A program made the position numbers and the translations under genes. 64,000 nucleotides of DNA from Elmis aenea (taxonomy: Eukaryota > Arthropoda > Insecta > Coleoptera > Elmidae): the NCBI GenBank assembly GCA_947652605.1, contig OX393581.1:43547924-43611923 (forward strand), given 5' to 3'. Positions 22,736 through 34,535 of this stretch are shown here, in pieces. Under the pieces are notes generated by a model that saw only the letters and a program-made list of their open reading frames with translations, ran no database searches and was not told where the DNA came from. Position 1 is the stretch's first letter. The number at the start of each line of letters is the position of its first letter.

Positions 22736-25700
22736 ATATCGTAGTAAGGAATTGAGTTAATTGTTGAAGTTTCTTACAAACAAAATATTGGATCGTATCC
22801 TAAATTATTTTTTCATTGTAGATAAGCATTGTAAACATATCCTGAAAATTTCAACTCAATATCTTAAGCGGTTGAAAAATTATTCGGGAATATGTGTCTC
22901 GAAATGAGGTCAATAGTAAGGAAATTTTGATTTGTTAAGATAATTTTTGAAGTTTCTTACAAACAAAATATTGGATCGTATCCTAAATTATTTTTTCGTT
23001 GTAGATAAGCATTGTAAACATTTTCTGCAAATTTCAAGTCAATATCTTAAGTGGTAAAAAATTATTCGGGAATATGTGTCTCGAAAGGAGGTTAACAGTA
23101 AAGAAATTTGCTTTGTTGAATTAATTGTTGCAGTTACATACAAACAAAATATTGGATCGTATGCTAAACTATTTTTTCGTTGTAGATAAGCATTGTTAAC
23201 ATATCCTGAAAATTTCAAGTCAATATCTTAAGTGGTTAAAAAATTATTCGGGAATATGTGTCTCGAAAGGAGGTTAACAGTAAAGAAATTTGCTTTGTTG
23301 AAATAATTGTTGCAGTTACTTACAAACAAAATATTGGATCGTATCCTAAAATATTTTTTCGTTGTAGATAAGCATTGTAAACATTTTCTGCAAATTTCAA
23401 AACAATATCTTAAGCAGTTGAAAAATTATTCGGGAATATGTGTCTCGAAAGGAGGTCAATAGTAAGAAAATTTTGCTTTGTTAAGTTAATTGTTGAAGTT
23501 TCTTACAGACAAAATATTGGATCTTATCCTAAATATTTATTTTGTTGTAGATAAGCATAATAAACATATCCTGAAAATTTCAAGTCAATATCTTAAGCGG
23601 TTGAAAAATTATTCAGGAATATGTGTCTCGAAAGGAGGTTAATAGTAAGGAAATTTTGCTTTGTTGACTTAATTGTTGAAGTTTCTTACAAACAAAATAT
23701 TGGATTGTATTATAAATTATTTTTTCGTTGTAGATAAGCATTGTAAACATATCCTAAAAATTTCAAGTCAATATCCTAAGCGGTTGAAAAATTATTCGGA
23801 AATATGTGTCTCGAAATGAGGTCAATAGTAAGGAAATTTTGCTTTGTTAAGTTAATTGTTGAAGTTTCTTACAAACAAAATATTGGATCGTATCCTAAAT
23901 TATTTTTTCGTTGTAGATAAGCATTGTAAACATATCCTGAAAATTTCAAGTCAATATCTTAAGTGGTTAAAAAATTATTCGGAAATATGTGTCTCGAAAG
24001 GAGGTTAACAGTAAGGAAATTTTGCTTTGTTGAATTAATTGTTGCAGTTACTTACAAACAAAATATTGAATCGTATCCTAAATTATTTTTTCGTTGTAGA
24101 TAAGCATTGTAAACATATCCTAATATTTTCAAATCAATATCTTATGCGGTTGAAAAATTATTCGGGAATATGTGTCTCGAAAGGAGGTCAATAGTAAGAA
24201 AATTTTGCTTTGTTAAGTTAATTGTTGAAGTTTCTTACAAACAAAATATTGGATCTTATCCTAAATTATTATATTGTTGTAGATAAGCATTGTTAACATA
24301 TCCTGAAAATTTCAAGTCAATATCTTGAGCGGTTGAAAAATTATTCGAAAATATGTGTCTCGAAAGGAGGTCAATAGTAAGAAAATGTTGCTTTGTCAAG
24401 TTAATTGTTGAAGTTTCTTACAAACAAAATATTGGATCTTATCCTAAATTATTATTTTGTTGTAGATAAGCATTGTAAACATATCCTAAAAATTTCAAGT
24501 CAATATCTTAAGCGGTTGAAAAATTATTCAGGAATATGTGTCTCGAAAGGAGGTTAACAGTAAGGAAATTTTGCTTTGTTGACGTAATGGTTGAAGTTTT
24601 TTACAAACAAAATATTGGATCGTATTATAAATTACTTGTTCGTTGTAGATAAGCATTGTAAACATACCCTGAAAACTACAAGTCAATATCTTAAGCGGTT
24701 GAAAAATTATCCGGGAATATGTGTCTCGAAAGGAGGTTAACAGTAAGGAAATTTTGCTTTGTTGAATTAATTGTTGCAGTTACTTACAAACAAAATATTG
24801 GATCGTATCCTAAATTATTTTTTCGTTGTAGATAAGAATTGTAAACATATCCTAAAAATTTCAAGTCAATATCTTAAGGGGTTAAAAAATTATTCGGGAA
24901 TATGTGTCTCGAAAGGAGGTTAACAGTAAGGAAATTTAGCTTTGTTGAATTAATTGTTGCAGTTACTTACAAACAAAATATTGGATCGTATCCTAAAATA
25001 TTTTTTCGTTGTAGATAGGCATTGTAAACATATTTTGCAAATTTCAAGTCAATATCTTAAGTGGTTGAAAAACTATTCGGGAATATGTGCCTCGAAAGGA
25101 GGTTAACAGTAAGGAAATTTTGCTTTGTTGAATTAATTGTTGAAGTTTCTTACAAACAAAATATTGGATCGTATGCTAAATTATTTTTTCGTTGTAGATA
25201 AGCATTGTAAACATATCCTAAAAATTTTAAATCAATATCTTTAGCGGTTGAAAAATTATTCGGGAATATGTGTCTCGAAAGGAGGTTAATAGTAAGGAAA
25301 TTTTGCTTTGTTAAGTTAATTGTTGAAGTTTCTTACATACAATATTGGATCGTTTCCTAAATCATATTTTTGTTAGAAATAATTATGATAAACATATCCT
25401 GAAAATTTCAAGTAAATATCTTAAGTGGTTAAAAAATTATTCGGGAATATGTGTCTCGAAAGGAGGTTAACAGTAAGGAAATTTTGCTTTGTTGAGTTAA
25501 TTGTTGCAGTTACTTACAAACAAAATATTGGATCGTATCCTAAATTATTTTTTCGTTGTAGATAAGCATTGTAAACATATCCTAAAAATTTCAAGTCAAT
25601 ATCTTAAGCGGTTGAAAAATTATTCGAGAATATGTGTCTCGAAAGGAGGTTAACATTAAGGAAATTTTGCTTTGTTAAGTTAATTGTTGAAGTTTCTTAC

Positions 25701-26585
25701 AAACAAAATATTGGATCTTATCCTAAATTATTATTTTGTTGAAGATAAGCATTGTAAACATATCCTAAAAATTTCAAGTCAATATCTTAAGCGGTTGAAA
25801 AATTATTCAGGAATATGTGTCTCGAAAGGAGGTTAACAGTAAAGAAATTTTGCTTTGTTGACGTAATTGTTGAAGTTTCTTACAAACAAAATATTGGATC
25901 GTATTATAAATTACTTGTTCGTTGAATATAAGCATTGTAAACATACCCTAAAATTTTCAAGTCAATATCTTAAGCAGTTGAAAAATTATTCGGGAATATG
26001 TGTCTCGAAATAAGGTCAATAGTAAGGAAATTTTGCTTTGTTAAGTTAATTGTTGAAGTTTCTTACAAACAAAATATTGGATCCTATTCCAAATTATTAT
26101 ATTGTTGTAGATAAGCATTGTTAACATATCCTGAAAATTTCAAGTCAATATCTTAAGCGGTTGAAAAATTATTCGGGAATATGTGTCTCGAAATGAGGTC
26201 AATAGTAAGGAAATTTTGCTTTGTTGAATTAATTGTTGAAGTTTCTTACAAACAAAATATTGGATCGTATCCTTAATTATGTTTTCGTTGTAGATAAGCA
26301 TTGTTAACATATCCTGAAAATTTCAAGTCAATATCTTAAGCGGTTGAAAAATTATTCGGGAATATGTGTCTCGAAAGGAGATTAACAGTAAGAAAATTTT
26401 GCTTTGTTGAGTTAATTGTTGAAGTTCCTTACAAACAAAATATTGGATCGTTTCCTAAATCATGTTTTCGTTAAAGATAAGCCTGATAAACATATCCTAC
26501 AAATTTTAATTCAATATCTGAAGCGGTTAAAAAATTATTCGGGAATATGTGTCTCGAGAGGAGGTTAATAGTAAGGAAATTTTGC
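22736..26585 (+). repeat. 182-bp tandem satellite, about 21 copies
   Basis: Each monomer contains CAAAATATTGGATCG, GTAGATAAGCATTG, TCAATATCTTAAGCGGTTG and GGGAATATGTGTCTCGAAA. Start-to-start distances are 181-183 bases (22781, 22964, 23145, 23327), and TGTGTCTCG or its variants occurs 21 times. Two monomer types are visible, with GAAGTTTCTTAC or GCAGTTACTTAC, and with GGTCAATAG or GGTTAACAG. Identity is about 90-95% by eye. The array has no ORF and passes directly into the foldback arm at about 26585. Confidence 0.95.
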
Positions 26586-27090
26586 TTTGTTGGACATCAA
26601 AATCTAAACTGTTTTATTTATCAATTTGCACATCATTTGCAAGTAAAATGGTGCAAAGTTTTTGAAAAAATCTTAAACGGTTCCGGAGAAAAACGTCATA
26701 AACAAAACCCCTGCATAAGCGCTATGATTGGAGAAGGTGCTGTACCTATATCTGTATAACTATATCTATGCGACTTGCATAGGCGTTTAACATAGGGAAA
26801 AGTATGTTTACAAAGGCTTTGCACCATTTTACTTGCAAAGGATGCGCGCATTGGTAAATAAAAAAATTTAGATATTGCCTTTGACGGTTTCATGACCAAC
26901 GCAATCCCAAAAATTACTTTTATTATTCAGCTTTTCAATTTACTCCTATTTTGCCGAAGGAAATGGCCAGTGGCACGTATAACTCTGGAAAACATTTAGT
27001 TTTGATGTCCTTGATGCAATAAACACAGCCTTAATCAAGTTCTAGCAACAACGTATCGTGACCTTCCCTGGTAAGCAATTTTTACGAATA
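26586..27090. repeat. Arm of an inverted-repeat element abutting the satellite
   Basis: Shares long blocks with 38090-38770: TGCAAGTAAAATGGTGCAAA, GACTTGCATAGGCGTTTAAC, GGCCAGTGGCACGTATAACT and GCAATAAACACAGCCTTAAT. Internal inverted copies of the GTAAAATGGTGCAAAG block show it is itself a palindrome. Short ORFs here are repeat shadows. Confidence 0.65.
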
Positions 27091-27875
27091 AAGGGAAAGC
27101 AGGACAATGTTTTAATTAAAGTATTTAATTTTTAGGTAATAAAACATCCGCCAAATAAAACAAAAATGTTGTTTTGAAATTTACCCCATGTTTATTTTGA
27201 GGAAAATCCGGATCGCCCGCATAATTTAAATACGCAAACACCAACCTTATTATAAGAGATTATTTTTCAGCTTGTTTACGTACACCCTCGATGCTGGAAA
27301 GTATTATTTACTCCCGCTGTTAGTCGCCAGTGTTTTGCTTTTGCAAAATATTTATTGCTAATCATAAGACGTAGAGTACACTGCACATCACGCCACCTAC
27401 CGTTCGTTTATATTTACACGGCTGGCAGATTTGTGCAAGTTTAAAAAGGGACAATATATTCACATCGGAGCATTTTATGGAAACATAAAGTTCTGTTTAC
27501 GTATGATTCCGCGCCAGAAGCAGGCTTAGACGCTGAATCTGTTTTTTTATTCACATTTTATTAAACATAATATACTAGAAGCGCACCGAGTAAGCAAAGA
27601 CAATAAATTTGACGTGAAAACAAAGGAAATTGAAACATTTGAATGTATGCTTGCTTTCTGTACCTATTTTTATCAAAATACGTTTATAGAATGTATTTCG
27701 GTATTATTTAAGCCTCGAGTGTAAAAAACTTGCATTTTAAAGAGAGATAATTATTGTTGACTGCTACGCTCTGAATACTGGAAATCAAAAAAGTTCGTGC
27801 GGTTTTTGATGGTAAAATATAAAAATTTATTAGAAACCAATAATACATTATTATTCATCAAAATAATTACTATCA
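27091..27875. other. No recognisable feature
   Basis: AT-rich non-coding DNA. Confidence 0.4.
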
Positions 27876-27879
27876 CAAA

Positions 27880-28695
27880 TAACTCCCCATGTAAAAAAGT
27901 GCCCAGATAATTAACCCCCGTGCAAAAAGAAAACTCTTACGGCACACTTGAAATATCGGTAAATTATAATGGTCGCAATGTAAAGTGTTAAAGTTGCAAT
28001 TTAAAAAGAATTTAAGGCAGAATAACAATATAATCTTTAAAAAAATGTACAATAATGTTTACAAGTTTACTAATTTTAATCTTAATCCTATGATGTTAAC
28101 GTAATTCCAAATCGTTGCATGATGGCCATAACAGTGAAAAATTGTGCGTTGAAAGCAGGGCTGTGGAGTCGGTACATTTTTTCCGACTCCGACTCCGAGT
28201 ACAACAAAAAATTGCGAGGTAGTGCTTTGCCGCAAAATTTAAACTCAAATTTTAAATAATTTCTTTATATTTAATATTTTTTCTTATATTACACACCATA
28301 AAATAGTATTCAATTTTGTCGGAGTCGGAGTGAGAGTCGATATACTAAAAATATCAGGAGTCGGAGTCGGAGTCGACTTTTTTTTTACCGACTCCGCAGC
28401 ACTGGTTGAAAGACAATACCTGAAGAAGTTTAAATAGTTATTTTTCCTAAGTTTCTTTTTTTTGCAACTTTACATTGCGGCAATTATAATCTATCGATAT
28501 TTCAAATTAATAGTTAGGTTTTTTTTTGCATGGGGGGTTAATTGTCCGGGGGGGGTTTTACACAGAGGGTTATTTGTCCGGGGGTTCTTTGTCCGGCGGT
28601 TATTTGTACGGGTGGTTATTATCCGGTGGTTAATGTCCGGGGGTTATTGTGCTGGGGTCATTGTCCAGGGGATAATTGTCCTGTTACCCAATAAT
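27880..28695. mobile_element. Foldback element with iterated GGACAATTAACCCCC-like ends
   Basis: The left part (ATAATTAACCCCCGTGCAAA, TTGAAATATCGGTAAATTAT, CGCAATGTAAAG) is mirrored at the right (TTTGCATGGGGGGTTAATTG, ATAATCTATCGATATTTCAA, CTTTACATTGCGG). The right end carries about eight degenerate 17-20-bp iterations of GGTTATTTGTCCGGGG. A 249-bp hAT MITE lies in the loop. The 110-codon open frame over the G-rich repeats is a by-product of the iteration. Confidence 0.6.
28156..28404. mobile_element. hAT MITE with 8-bp target-site duplication
   Basis: Ends CAGGGCTGTGGAGTCGGTA and TACCGACTCCGCAGCACTG are inverted repeats. Subterminal iterations of GACTCCGACTCCGA occur on both sides. GTTGAAAG is duplicated at 28148-28155 and 28405-28412. 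Confidence 0.85.
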
Positions 28696-28879
28696 AGGTA
28701 TATGTATATCACGGGAGGTCGATTTTTCCTTAAAGCAAATATAGGTAATTTTTCATATTTTATTTTGTTTTTAGTAGTAGGCTTATGCCATTAAGAATAT
28801 AACTGGTAAAGCAAATTGTCATTCTGTTGTTTTAATGATAGTTTGTCAAAAATAATCAGGTTTATTTGTTGATTGTTTT

Positions 28880-29303
28880 TATTTTCGTATCTTAAAAACA
28901 CGAAATGACTTACGAAGACAGCTGTATTTGTTATCATTTGTCAATTGATGTGGGACGCATTTGCTTAGCTTCCACGTTTTCCCTATCTGGTAAAGGTGCA
29001 AACGAATGACTTCATCACTCACATTGAACCTTTCTGCAAGCTCTAAGTACGTTGCACTAGAATTTGCCTCCCCAACTTCATTAATATCCTCGTTGTTAGT
29101 GATCTTTGGTCTCCCAGAGCGTGCTTTGCCGGTCAAGCTGAAATCTCCTGAAGCAAATCTCTTGAACCACTTCTGTGCTGATCGATCACTTGCAGCTGAT
29201 CTCCGAACGTGGTACATATTTTTCGCGACGCCTCAGCAGCTTTGGTGCCGAGTTTGTACTCACAGAGTAAACAGCCTCGAATTAAAGTTTTATTCGTTGC
29301 CAT
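28880..29303 (-). pseudogene. Mariner transposase relic, N-terminal DNA-binding half
   Basis: From the ATG at 29303 the minus strand encodes MATNKTLIRG, YKLGTKAAEAS, then after a frameshift near 29215 continues QKWFKRFASGDFSL, ARSGRPKITNNEDIN, SATYLELAERFNVSDEVI, QIGKTWKLSKCVPHQLT. This is the paired helix-turn-helix region with the GRP linker of mariner (Mos1-like) transposases. The catalytic domain is absent. Confidence 0.85.
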
Positions 29304-29552
29304 TTTAAATTATTTTTAAACATGATCTAAACAATTATCGCCAAATTTGAATGTATCGAATGAAAGAGTGATTAATACCATAGTCAAGGTTATTACTAAA
29401 GTAGATGACACTATGCAAACAAGTGCTATCGATAACAACTAAAAAAATATTCATGACAATCTGTATAATAAATTTCATCCTAGAATTTATAGAGAATTTC
29501 CTGCGATTTAAAAAAATATAAATAGGGGTTTTCTCTTAATGTAACCAAGTTA

Positions 29553-31238
29553 TAAGGGTGCCAGAGTCAAACTGAATTTTTCGGTTATCACCGCGAATAT
29601 TTTAAGTGGTGATAAAGGACCTTTTTCTAAGAAAAAATTTCAAGTAAAATTTTTTCCCAAAATCAAATGCTAAGCTGATATCAACACTTACTTGATTTTT
29701 TTACACTTCTGCATTTAAAAGGCTCTATTGCCGAAAATATCAATTTTATTGCAAGATATATGCAAACTTTTTAATAGAGCATAAAATTCTCTACAAAATT
29801 AGTTCCATTTATTTTTTGTCTACAGGCACTGATTTGAGAGATAAAGCAGTTTGTATAAAAAAATGTAAAAAATTTACAAAATTTAATTGTTTCTTAGACT
29901 TTGCAACCGCTGTATCTTTAAAACGAAAGGTTGTACAAAAAAACCGACGGCTCATTCCCGATAGCAAATTTTATGGGCTACAACTTTGGTCTCGTGAAAT
30001 TTTTTGAAAATCAAACCGATTTTCCGGAAAAGCTGAAAATAAGGAATAGAGTGCAAAAACAAAATTTCCTACAAATAATGTTTTGTTTGGGATTACGTGA
30101 TTGAAAATTATGGAGGTCATTTTGAACACTTATAGAAGTAATTTTGTGGTTACATGTGAATTTTATTGCGTCCAGATGGATTTGCATTGTTTTGCATTTT
30201 ATCGTGTTTTTTTTCCACCTTTTTTACTATTATAAACATTTCTATGATACATTTAGTTTTATTGAACAACATATTTACCGAAGTTGTAGTCCGTTAAATG
30301 CCTTATCCGCAATAGGCATCCGTTTTGCTCTACGACGTTTCGTTAAAAAGATGCGACGTTTTTAAAAATTTACATAACTTATTTATATGCAATTTTATAA
30401 TTTTTTGTTAAATTTGTTCGTTAGCTCCTTAAAAAAATGATGAGGGGTGGTTTTCTGAAGAATTTTAAACTTCATAAAAAGCTTTGAACCTGATGAGATA
30501 CATAGTTTTATGAATGTTGCCGATGCTATGGCATTTTTAAATCAAAATATCATAATTACCGGGAGTTTTTGTTTTTCGAAAACGATAAAATGCAAAACAA
30601 TGCAAATCCATCTGGACGAAATAAAATTAACATGTAACCACAAAATTACTTCAATAAGTGTTCAAAATGACCTCCATCATTTAATTAGGTAATCGCACTC
30701 TCTTTAAATGCATTTTTAAATACAAAACAATATTTGTAGGAAATTTTGTTTTTACACTCTGTTCCTTATTTTCAGCTTTTCCGAAAAATCTGTTTGATTT
30801 TTCGAAAATTTCACTAGACCAAAGTTGTAGCCCATAAAATTTGCTATCCGGAATGAGCCGTCGGTTTTTTTGTACAACCTTTCGTTTTAAAGATACAGCG
30901 GTTGCAAAGTCTAAGAAACAATTAAATTTTGTAAATTTTTTACATTTTTTTGTACAAACTGCTTTATAACTCTCAAACCATTGCCTGTAGACAAAAAATA
31001 AATAAAATTAATTTTGTAGAGAATTTTATGCTCTATTAAAAAGCTTGAAGGTATTTTACGATAAAGTTGATATTTTCGGCTACAGAGTCTTATAAATGCA
31101 GAAGTGTAAAAAAATCAAGTAAGTGTTGATATCAGCTTAGCATTTGATTTTAGGAAAAAATTTTACTTGAAATTGTTTCTTATAAAAAGGTCCTCTATCA
31201 CCACTTAAAATATTCGCGGTGATAACGGGGACACCCTG
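29553..31238. mobile_element. 1.7-kb palindromic foldback element, CAGGGTG family
   Basis: The left half (GGTTATCACCGCGAATATTT, AAATGCTAAGCTGATATCAA, GTAGACAAAAAAT on the complementary strand) reappears inverted in the right half (AAATATTCGCGGTGATAAC, TTGATATCAGCTTAGCATTT). The right end is GGGGACACCCTG-TA; the left end has decayed to ATAAGGGTGCC. Arms are about 800 bases, centre near 30400. No transposase is encoded; several short ORFs are mirror shadows. Confidence 0.8.
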
Positions 31239-31718
31239 TATGTAGATATGCCAACTTGCTACCTTTTTTGCATGTAATAATGTGTTGGTTGCTTTAATTT
31301 AACATAATTATACTGATACGAATGCTATTAGAAATTAAATGTTTAACAGAAACAAACGCAAACGTAAATCATACATTTAAAATGAACAACTCGCTTGTCA
31401 CTTGTTTTGGTGTTAGTTTCCGTTTTGTTTAGTTTTATGTAAAATTTTGAATGTTGGTTTTATATCCAGTAAATCGAGCTATGAATTACCGAAGTGTTGG
31501 CATGATTAAATAGCAAATATATTTTGTGAATATTTGTGTACAATTTGCAAAATTCCGCATTGTAAATCAATGAGATAACACTGATTTCCGCACATGCCAC
31601 TTACAGAACTTTGTATGATAATGGCTATTATTTTACATTTTAGCGCATCCTATACCATATAGCACGCTATGATTTTATACAAACCGCATTAATTATAATG
31701 CAGATAACAAAAAATATA
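31239..31718. other. No recognisable feature
   Basis: AT-rich spacer between two palindromic elements. Confidence 0.4.
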
Positions 31719-32434
31719 CAGGGTGATTGATTGAGACCGGGCATTAAAAATATATGAAGAATGAAAAAGGGTATGGATCTAAAATTTTGGTTATGACCAT
31801 AATGGCATCTGATCTGTTTAATGAAAATATTTTCAATATGGCGACACTTCCGGAAATACCGGAAGTTGACGTCTACTTTCTTATTTCAAATACAGTGGTG
31901 TATTTTTTATTGCATTTTTGGATTTAACACGTTATTTTAGAGGGAGTTTTGATAGCATTCCCTATACCTAAGTGCAGCCATTTTTGAGATTTTTGGACTT
32001 TTTTGAAAATTTTTCGATTTTCATCGTGATGCTTAATATTATCTACCACCGCCATTTTTGAAGAAAAAACGCTTACATTTAGACCATGCCTAGAAGAAAC
32101 CTTGGACTACATCCTGGATATTTTGCAATCGATGCATTACTTACAGGGTGTCCAAAATTTAATTTTCTTTTAATACAACTTCAGACCACTAAAACTCGTT
32201 TTTTTCAAATACAATGCCCAAACTTTTTTTTCATTTTCTAATGCAAAATTACATTCTGCATCAATCTGTATTAGCTTTTCCTATACCTATCTGCAACAAT
32301 TTTCGAGTTATTAAGAATTTTTGATAAAGTTAAGAGTAATTGCAACATTTTTAAATAGTAGGCCTTGGAAATGAAAACAAATGCCAATACTTAATAACCG
32401 TCAACCACTTTTATCGCGTTTGTCTGAAGTATCC

Positions 32435-32521
32435 ATGAAAATGGATTATCAAGAGTATTCAAACACGGATATTTTGAATTTATTTTACATTCTTGGACAA
32501 ATTCAGAAGATTATTGAAAGT
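32435..32521 (+). pseudogene. Inverted second copy of the transposase N-terminal segment
   Basis: ATG at 32435 starts MKMDYQEYSNTDILNLFYIL, nearly identical to the minus-strand copy at 32876 and below. It stops being homologous at the palindrome loop near 32521. This shows that the arms derive from the 5' end of a coding transposon. Confidence 0.65.
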
Positions 32522-32876
32522 GTGAACGAATAGTTGTGTATTTTTAATGTAGCTTGTACAGCATAGTATGTTAAACCCGAGTCTTGCGCTACCAATCGAA
32601 TTGATCGCTGAGGATGGTCATTAAAATATCTCAGGATGTTAACTTTGTTAGTTTCATCATTTGTCACACGCTTAGGTCGAATACAAGCAGATTTCACTCT
32701 TCTAAATTGAAAAAAAAATTGATTCTATTCATTAAAATTTCTGTCTGGTCATTACAGTCAAATAAGGATAACTCTCACTGACCACGCGGCAAGTTCTTTC
32801 AATAATCTTGTTACATCCTTCATGAATATAAAATAAGTTCAAAATATTCGTGTTTGAATACTCTTGATTATACATT
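32500..32876 (-). pseudogene. Mariner-like transposase N-terminal relic (minus-strand arm and loop)
   Basis: From an ATG at about 32876 the frame reads QEYSNTNILNLFYIHEGCNK then RVVSESYPYL and, after a break, RPKRVTNDETNKVNILRYF, DHPQRSIRLVAQDSGLTY. The pattern EY.....L.Y....N...A.R.....YP...... followed by a GRP-like linker and a second helix-turn-helix matches the N-terminal region (DUF4817-like) of insect mariner-type transposases. No catalytic domain remains. Confidence 0.6.
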
Positions 32877-33859
32877 TTCATGGATGCTTCAGACAAACGC
32901 AATAAAAGTGGTTTACAGTTATTAATACTGGCATTTGCTGTCATTTCCAAGGCTTACTATTTAAAAATGTTGCAATTTCTCTTAAATCTATCAAAAATTC
33001 TTAATAACTCGAAAACTGTTGCAGATAGGTATAGGAAACGCTAATACAGGTTGATGCAGAATGTAATTTTGCATTAGAAAATGAAAAAAAAGTTTGGGCA
33101 TTGTATTTGAAAAAAACGAGTTTTAGTGGTCTGAAGTTGTATTAAAAGAAAATTAAATTTTGGACACCCTGTAAGTAATTCATCGATTGCAAAAATTCCA
33201 GGATGTAGTCCAAGGTTTCTTCCAGGCATGGTCTAAATTTAAGCGTTTTTTCTTTAAAAATGGCCATGTTAGATAATATTAAGCATCACGGTGAAAATCA
33301 AAAAATTTTCAAAAAAGTCCAAAAATCTAAAAAATGACTGCACTTAGGTATAGGGAATGCTAATAAAAGTCCCCCTAAAATAATGTTTTGAATCCAAAAA
33401 TGCACTAAAAAATAGACCATTGTATTGAAAATAAAAAAGTAGACGCCAACTTCCGGTATTTGCGGAAGTGTCGCCATCTTGAAAATATTTTCAATAAACA
33501 GATCAGATGCTATTATGGTCATAACCAAATTTCAGATCCATACCCTTTTTCATTCTTCATATATTTTTAATGCCCGGTCTCAATCAATCACCCTGTATAT
33601 AAAATACTGTGCACCATATTTTTACATTTAAAAAGGCTTGCAAACCAAAAATTAAAACAACCTTCTGTCTTTCTCTATGTCAATGGAATACTAAACAGCT
33701 TTGTATCACTATTAAAGTAGGAGTCTAAAAAATAATAATGAATATGCTTGTGTTTGCTGCTTTTCTAAATTTAATACCATTCGTATAATCTCAAACGGGT
33801 AGGGCTGAAAACCCTGATTTCTTACAAATATGTTTTAAAGATTCGAAAATACAATTACA

Positions 33860-34062
33860 GAGGTTGCACCGAAAATTTCTGCGAAACGTATTATTATTTC
33901 CGCGGAGGTGTTGTTATAATCGCGTTAGTGATGAATTGCCAATGAAAATCTTTAATGTCTATGAATCAAAAGCAGCAATAAAACAATTAAACCCCAAAAA
34001 AGCGCCGGGATACGACCTTATCACTGGGAGAGTCATTAAAGAGCTACCGGACATTTTATTTA
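33860..34062 (+). pseudogene. Jockey-type LINE fragment
   Basis: The frame reads AAIKQLNPKKAPGYDLITGR followed by VIKELPD, the classic start of the RT domain of Jockey-clade LINEs. Immediately upstream, LQRLHRKFLRNVLLFP resembles the C-terminal tail of the same kind of protein, so the order looks rearranged. The fragment is cut at about 34062, where the mariner relic begins. Confidence 0.6.
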
Positions 34063-34095
34063 AAAAAAAAACTTTTACATGGTTACACAGAACAT

Positions 34096-34535
34096 ATATG
34101 AACTATTTTTCCACGTAGTCGCCATCCCTCTCGATGCACGTAGTGTGACGAGGGATCAATTTTTGTATGCCTTAGTCGACGAACTCTGCCGCCACCTCCT
34201 TTGCCCACTTGTTCACCCCCCCCCCCTTCACTTCCTTGTCAGTTGAATTTTTTTCTTACCCATGTGCATCTGCAGGGAGATGAACAGATGATAATCTGAA
34301 GGCGCCAGGTCAGGGGAATTCGCGGGGTGGTTCAAAACATCCCATCCGAACGACTCCAAACGTTGCTTTGTTGCGTTGGCCGTGTGAGGTCTGGCATTGT
34401 CGTGCAGAAGGCAGACTCCCTTCTGCAGCAGTCCCCTCCTCTTGTTCTGCATTGCCTTTCTCAATTTTTTTAAGGTCTCACAATACCTAGAACCATTGAT
34501 GGTTTCACCCTGAGGTAAAAATTCGTTATAATCCT
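34096..34535 (-). pseudogene. Mariner transposase relic, C-terminal catalytic half
   Basis: Minus strand: FLPQGETING, RYCETLKKLRKAMQNKRRG, then LLHDNARPH and SPDLAPSDYHLF, and near the end AEFVD, IQKLIPR, CIERDGDYVEK with a stop. The two visible catalytic Asp residues are separated by 34 residues, the D34D spacing of mariner. The N-terminal half and first Asp are missing, and a poly-G tract (34217-34228 complement) and stops disrupt the C-terminus. Confidence 0.85.

Larger units (their letters stand above)
32154..33171. mobile_element. Inner palindromic element carrying transposase N-terminus in both arms
   Basis: Ends CAGGGTGTCCAAAATTTAAT and ATTAAATTTTGGACACCCTG, with TA at 32152-32153 and 33172-33173. 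Arms of about 370 bases flank an asymmetric centre (about 32522-32795). The outermost coding parts of both arms encode the same transposase segment in opposite directions. Confidence 0.8.
31719..33595. mobile_element. 1.9-kb nested palindromic element, CAGGGTG family
   Basis: Outer ends TA-CAGGGTGATTGATTGAGA and TCTCAATCAATCACCCTG-TA. The arms pair along their whole length, for example GAATGAAAAAGGGTATGGAT with ATCCATACCCTTTTTCATTC. They continue through a second pair of ends, ACTTACAGGGTGTCC and GGACACCCTGTAAGT (inner element 32154-33171), so the element is a palindrome within a palindrome. Confidence 0.85.

Noticed and set aside
22736..26585. CRISPR array
   Set aside because: The whole 182-bp unit repeats without short repeats and variable spacers, and the context is eukaryotic.
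28462..28794. 110-codon ORF with VRGFFVRRLFVRVV repeats
   Set aside because: The repetition follows the underlying G-rich DNA iterations in a foldback element; no independent coding evidence.
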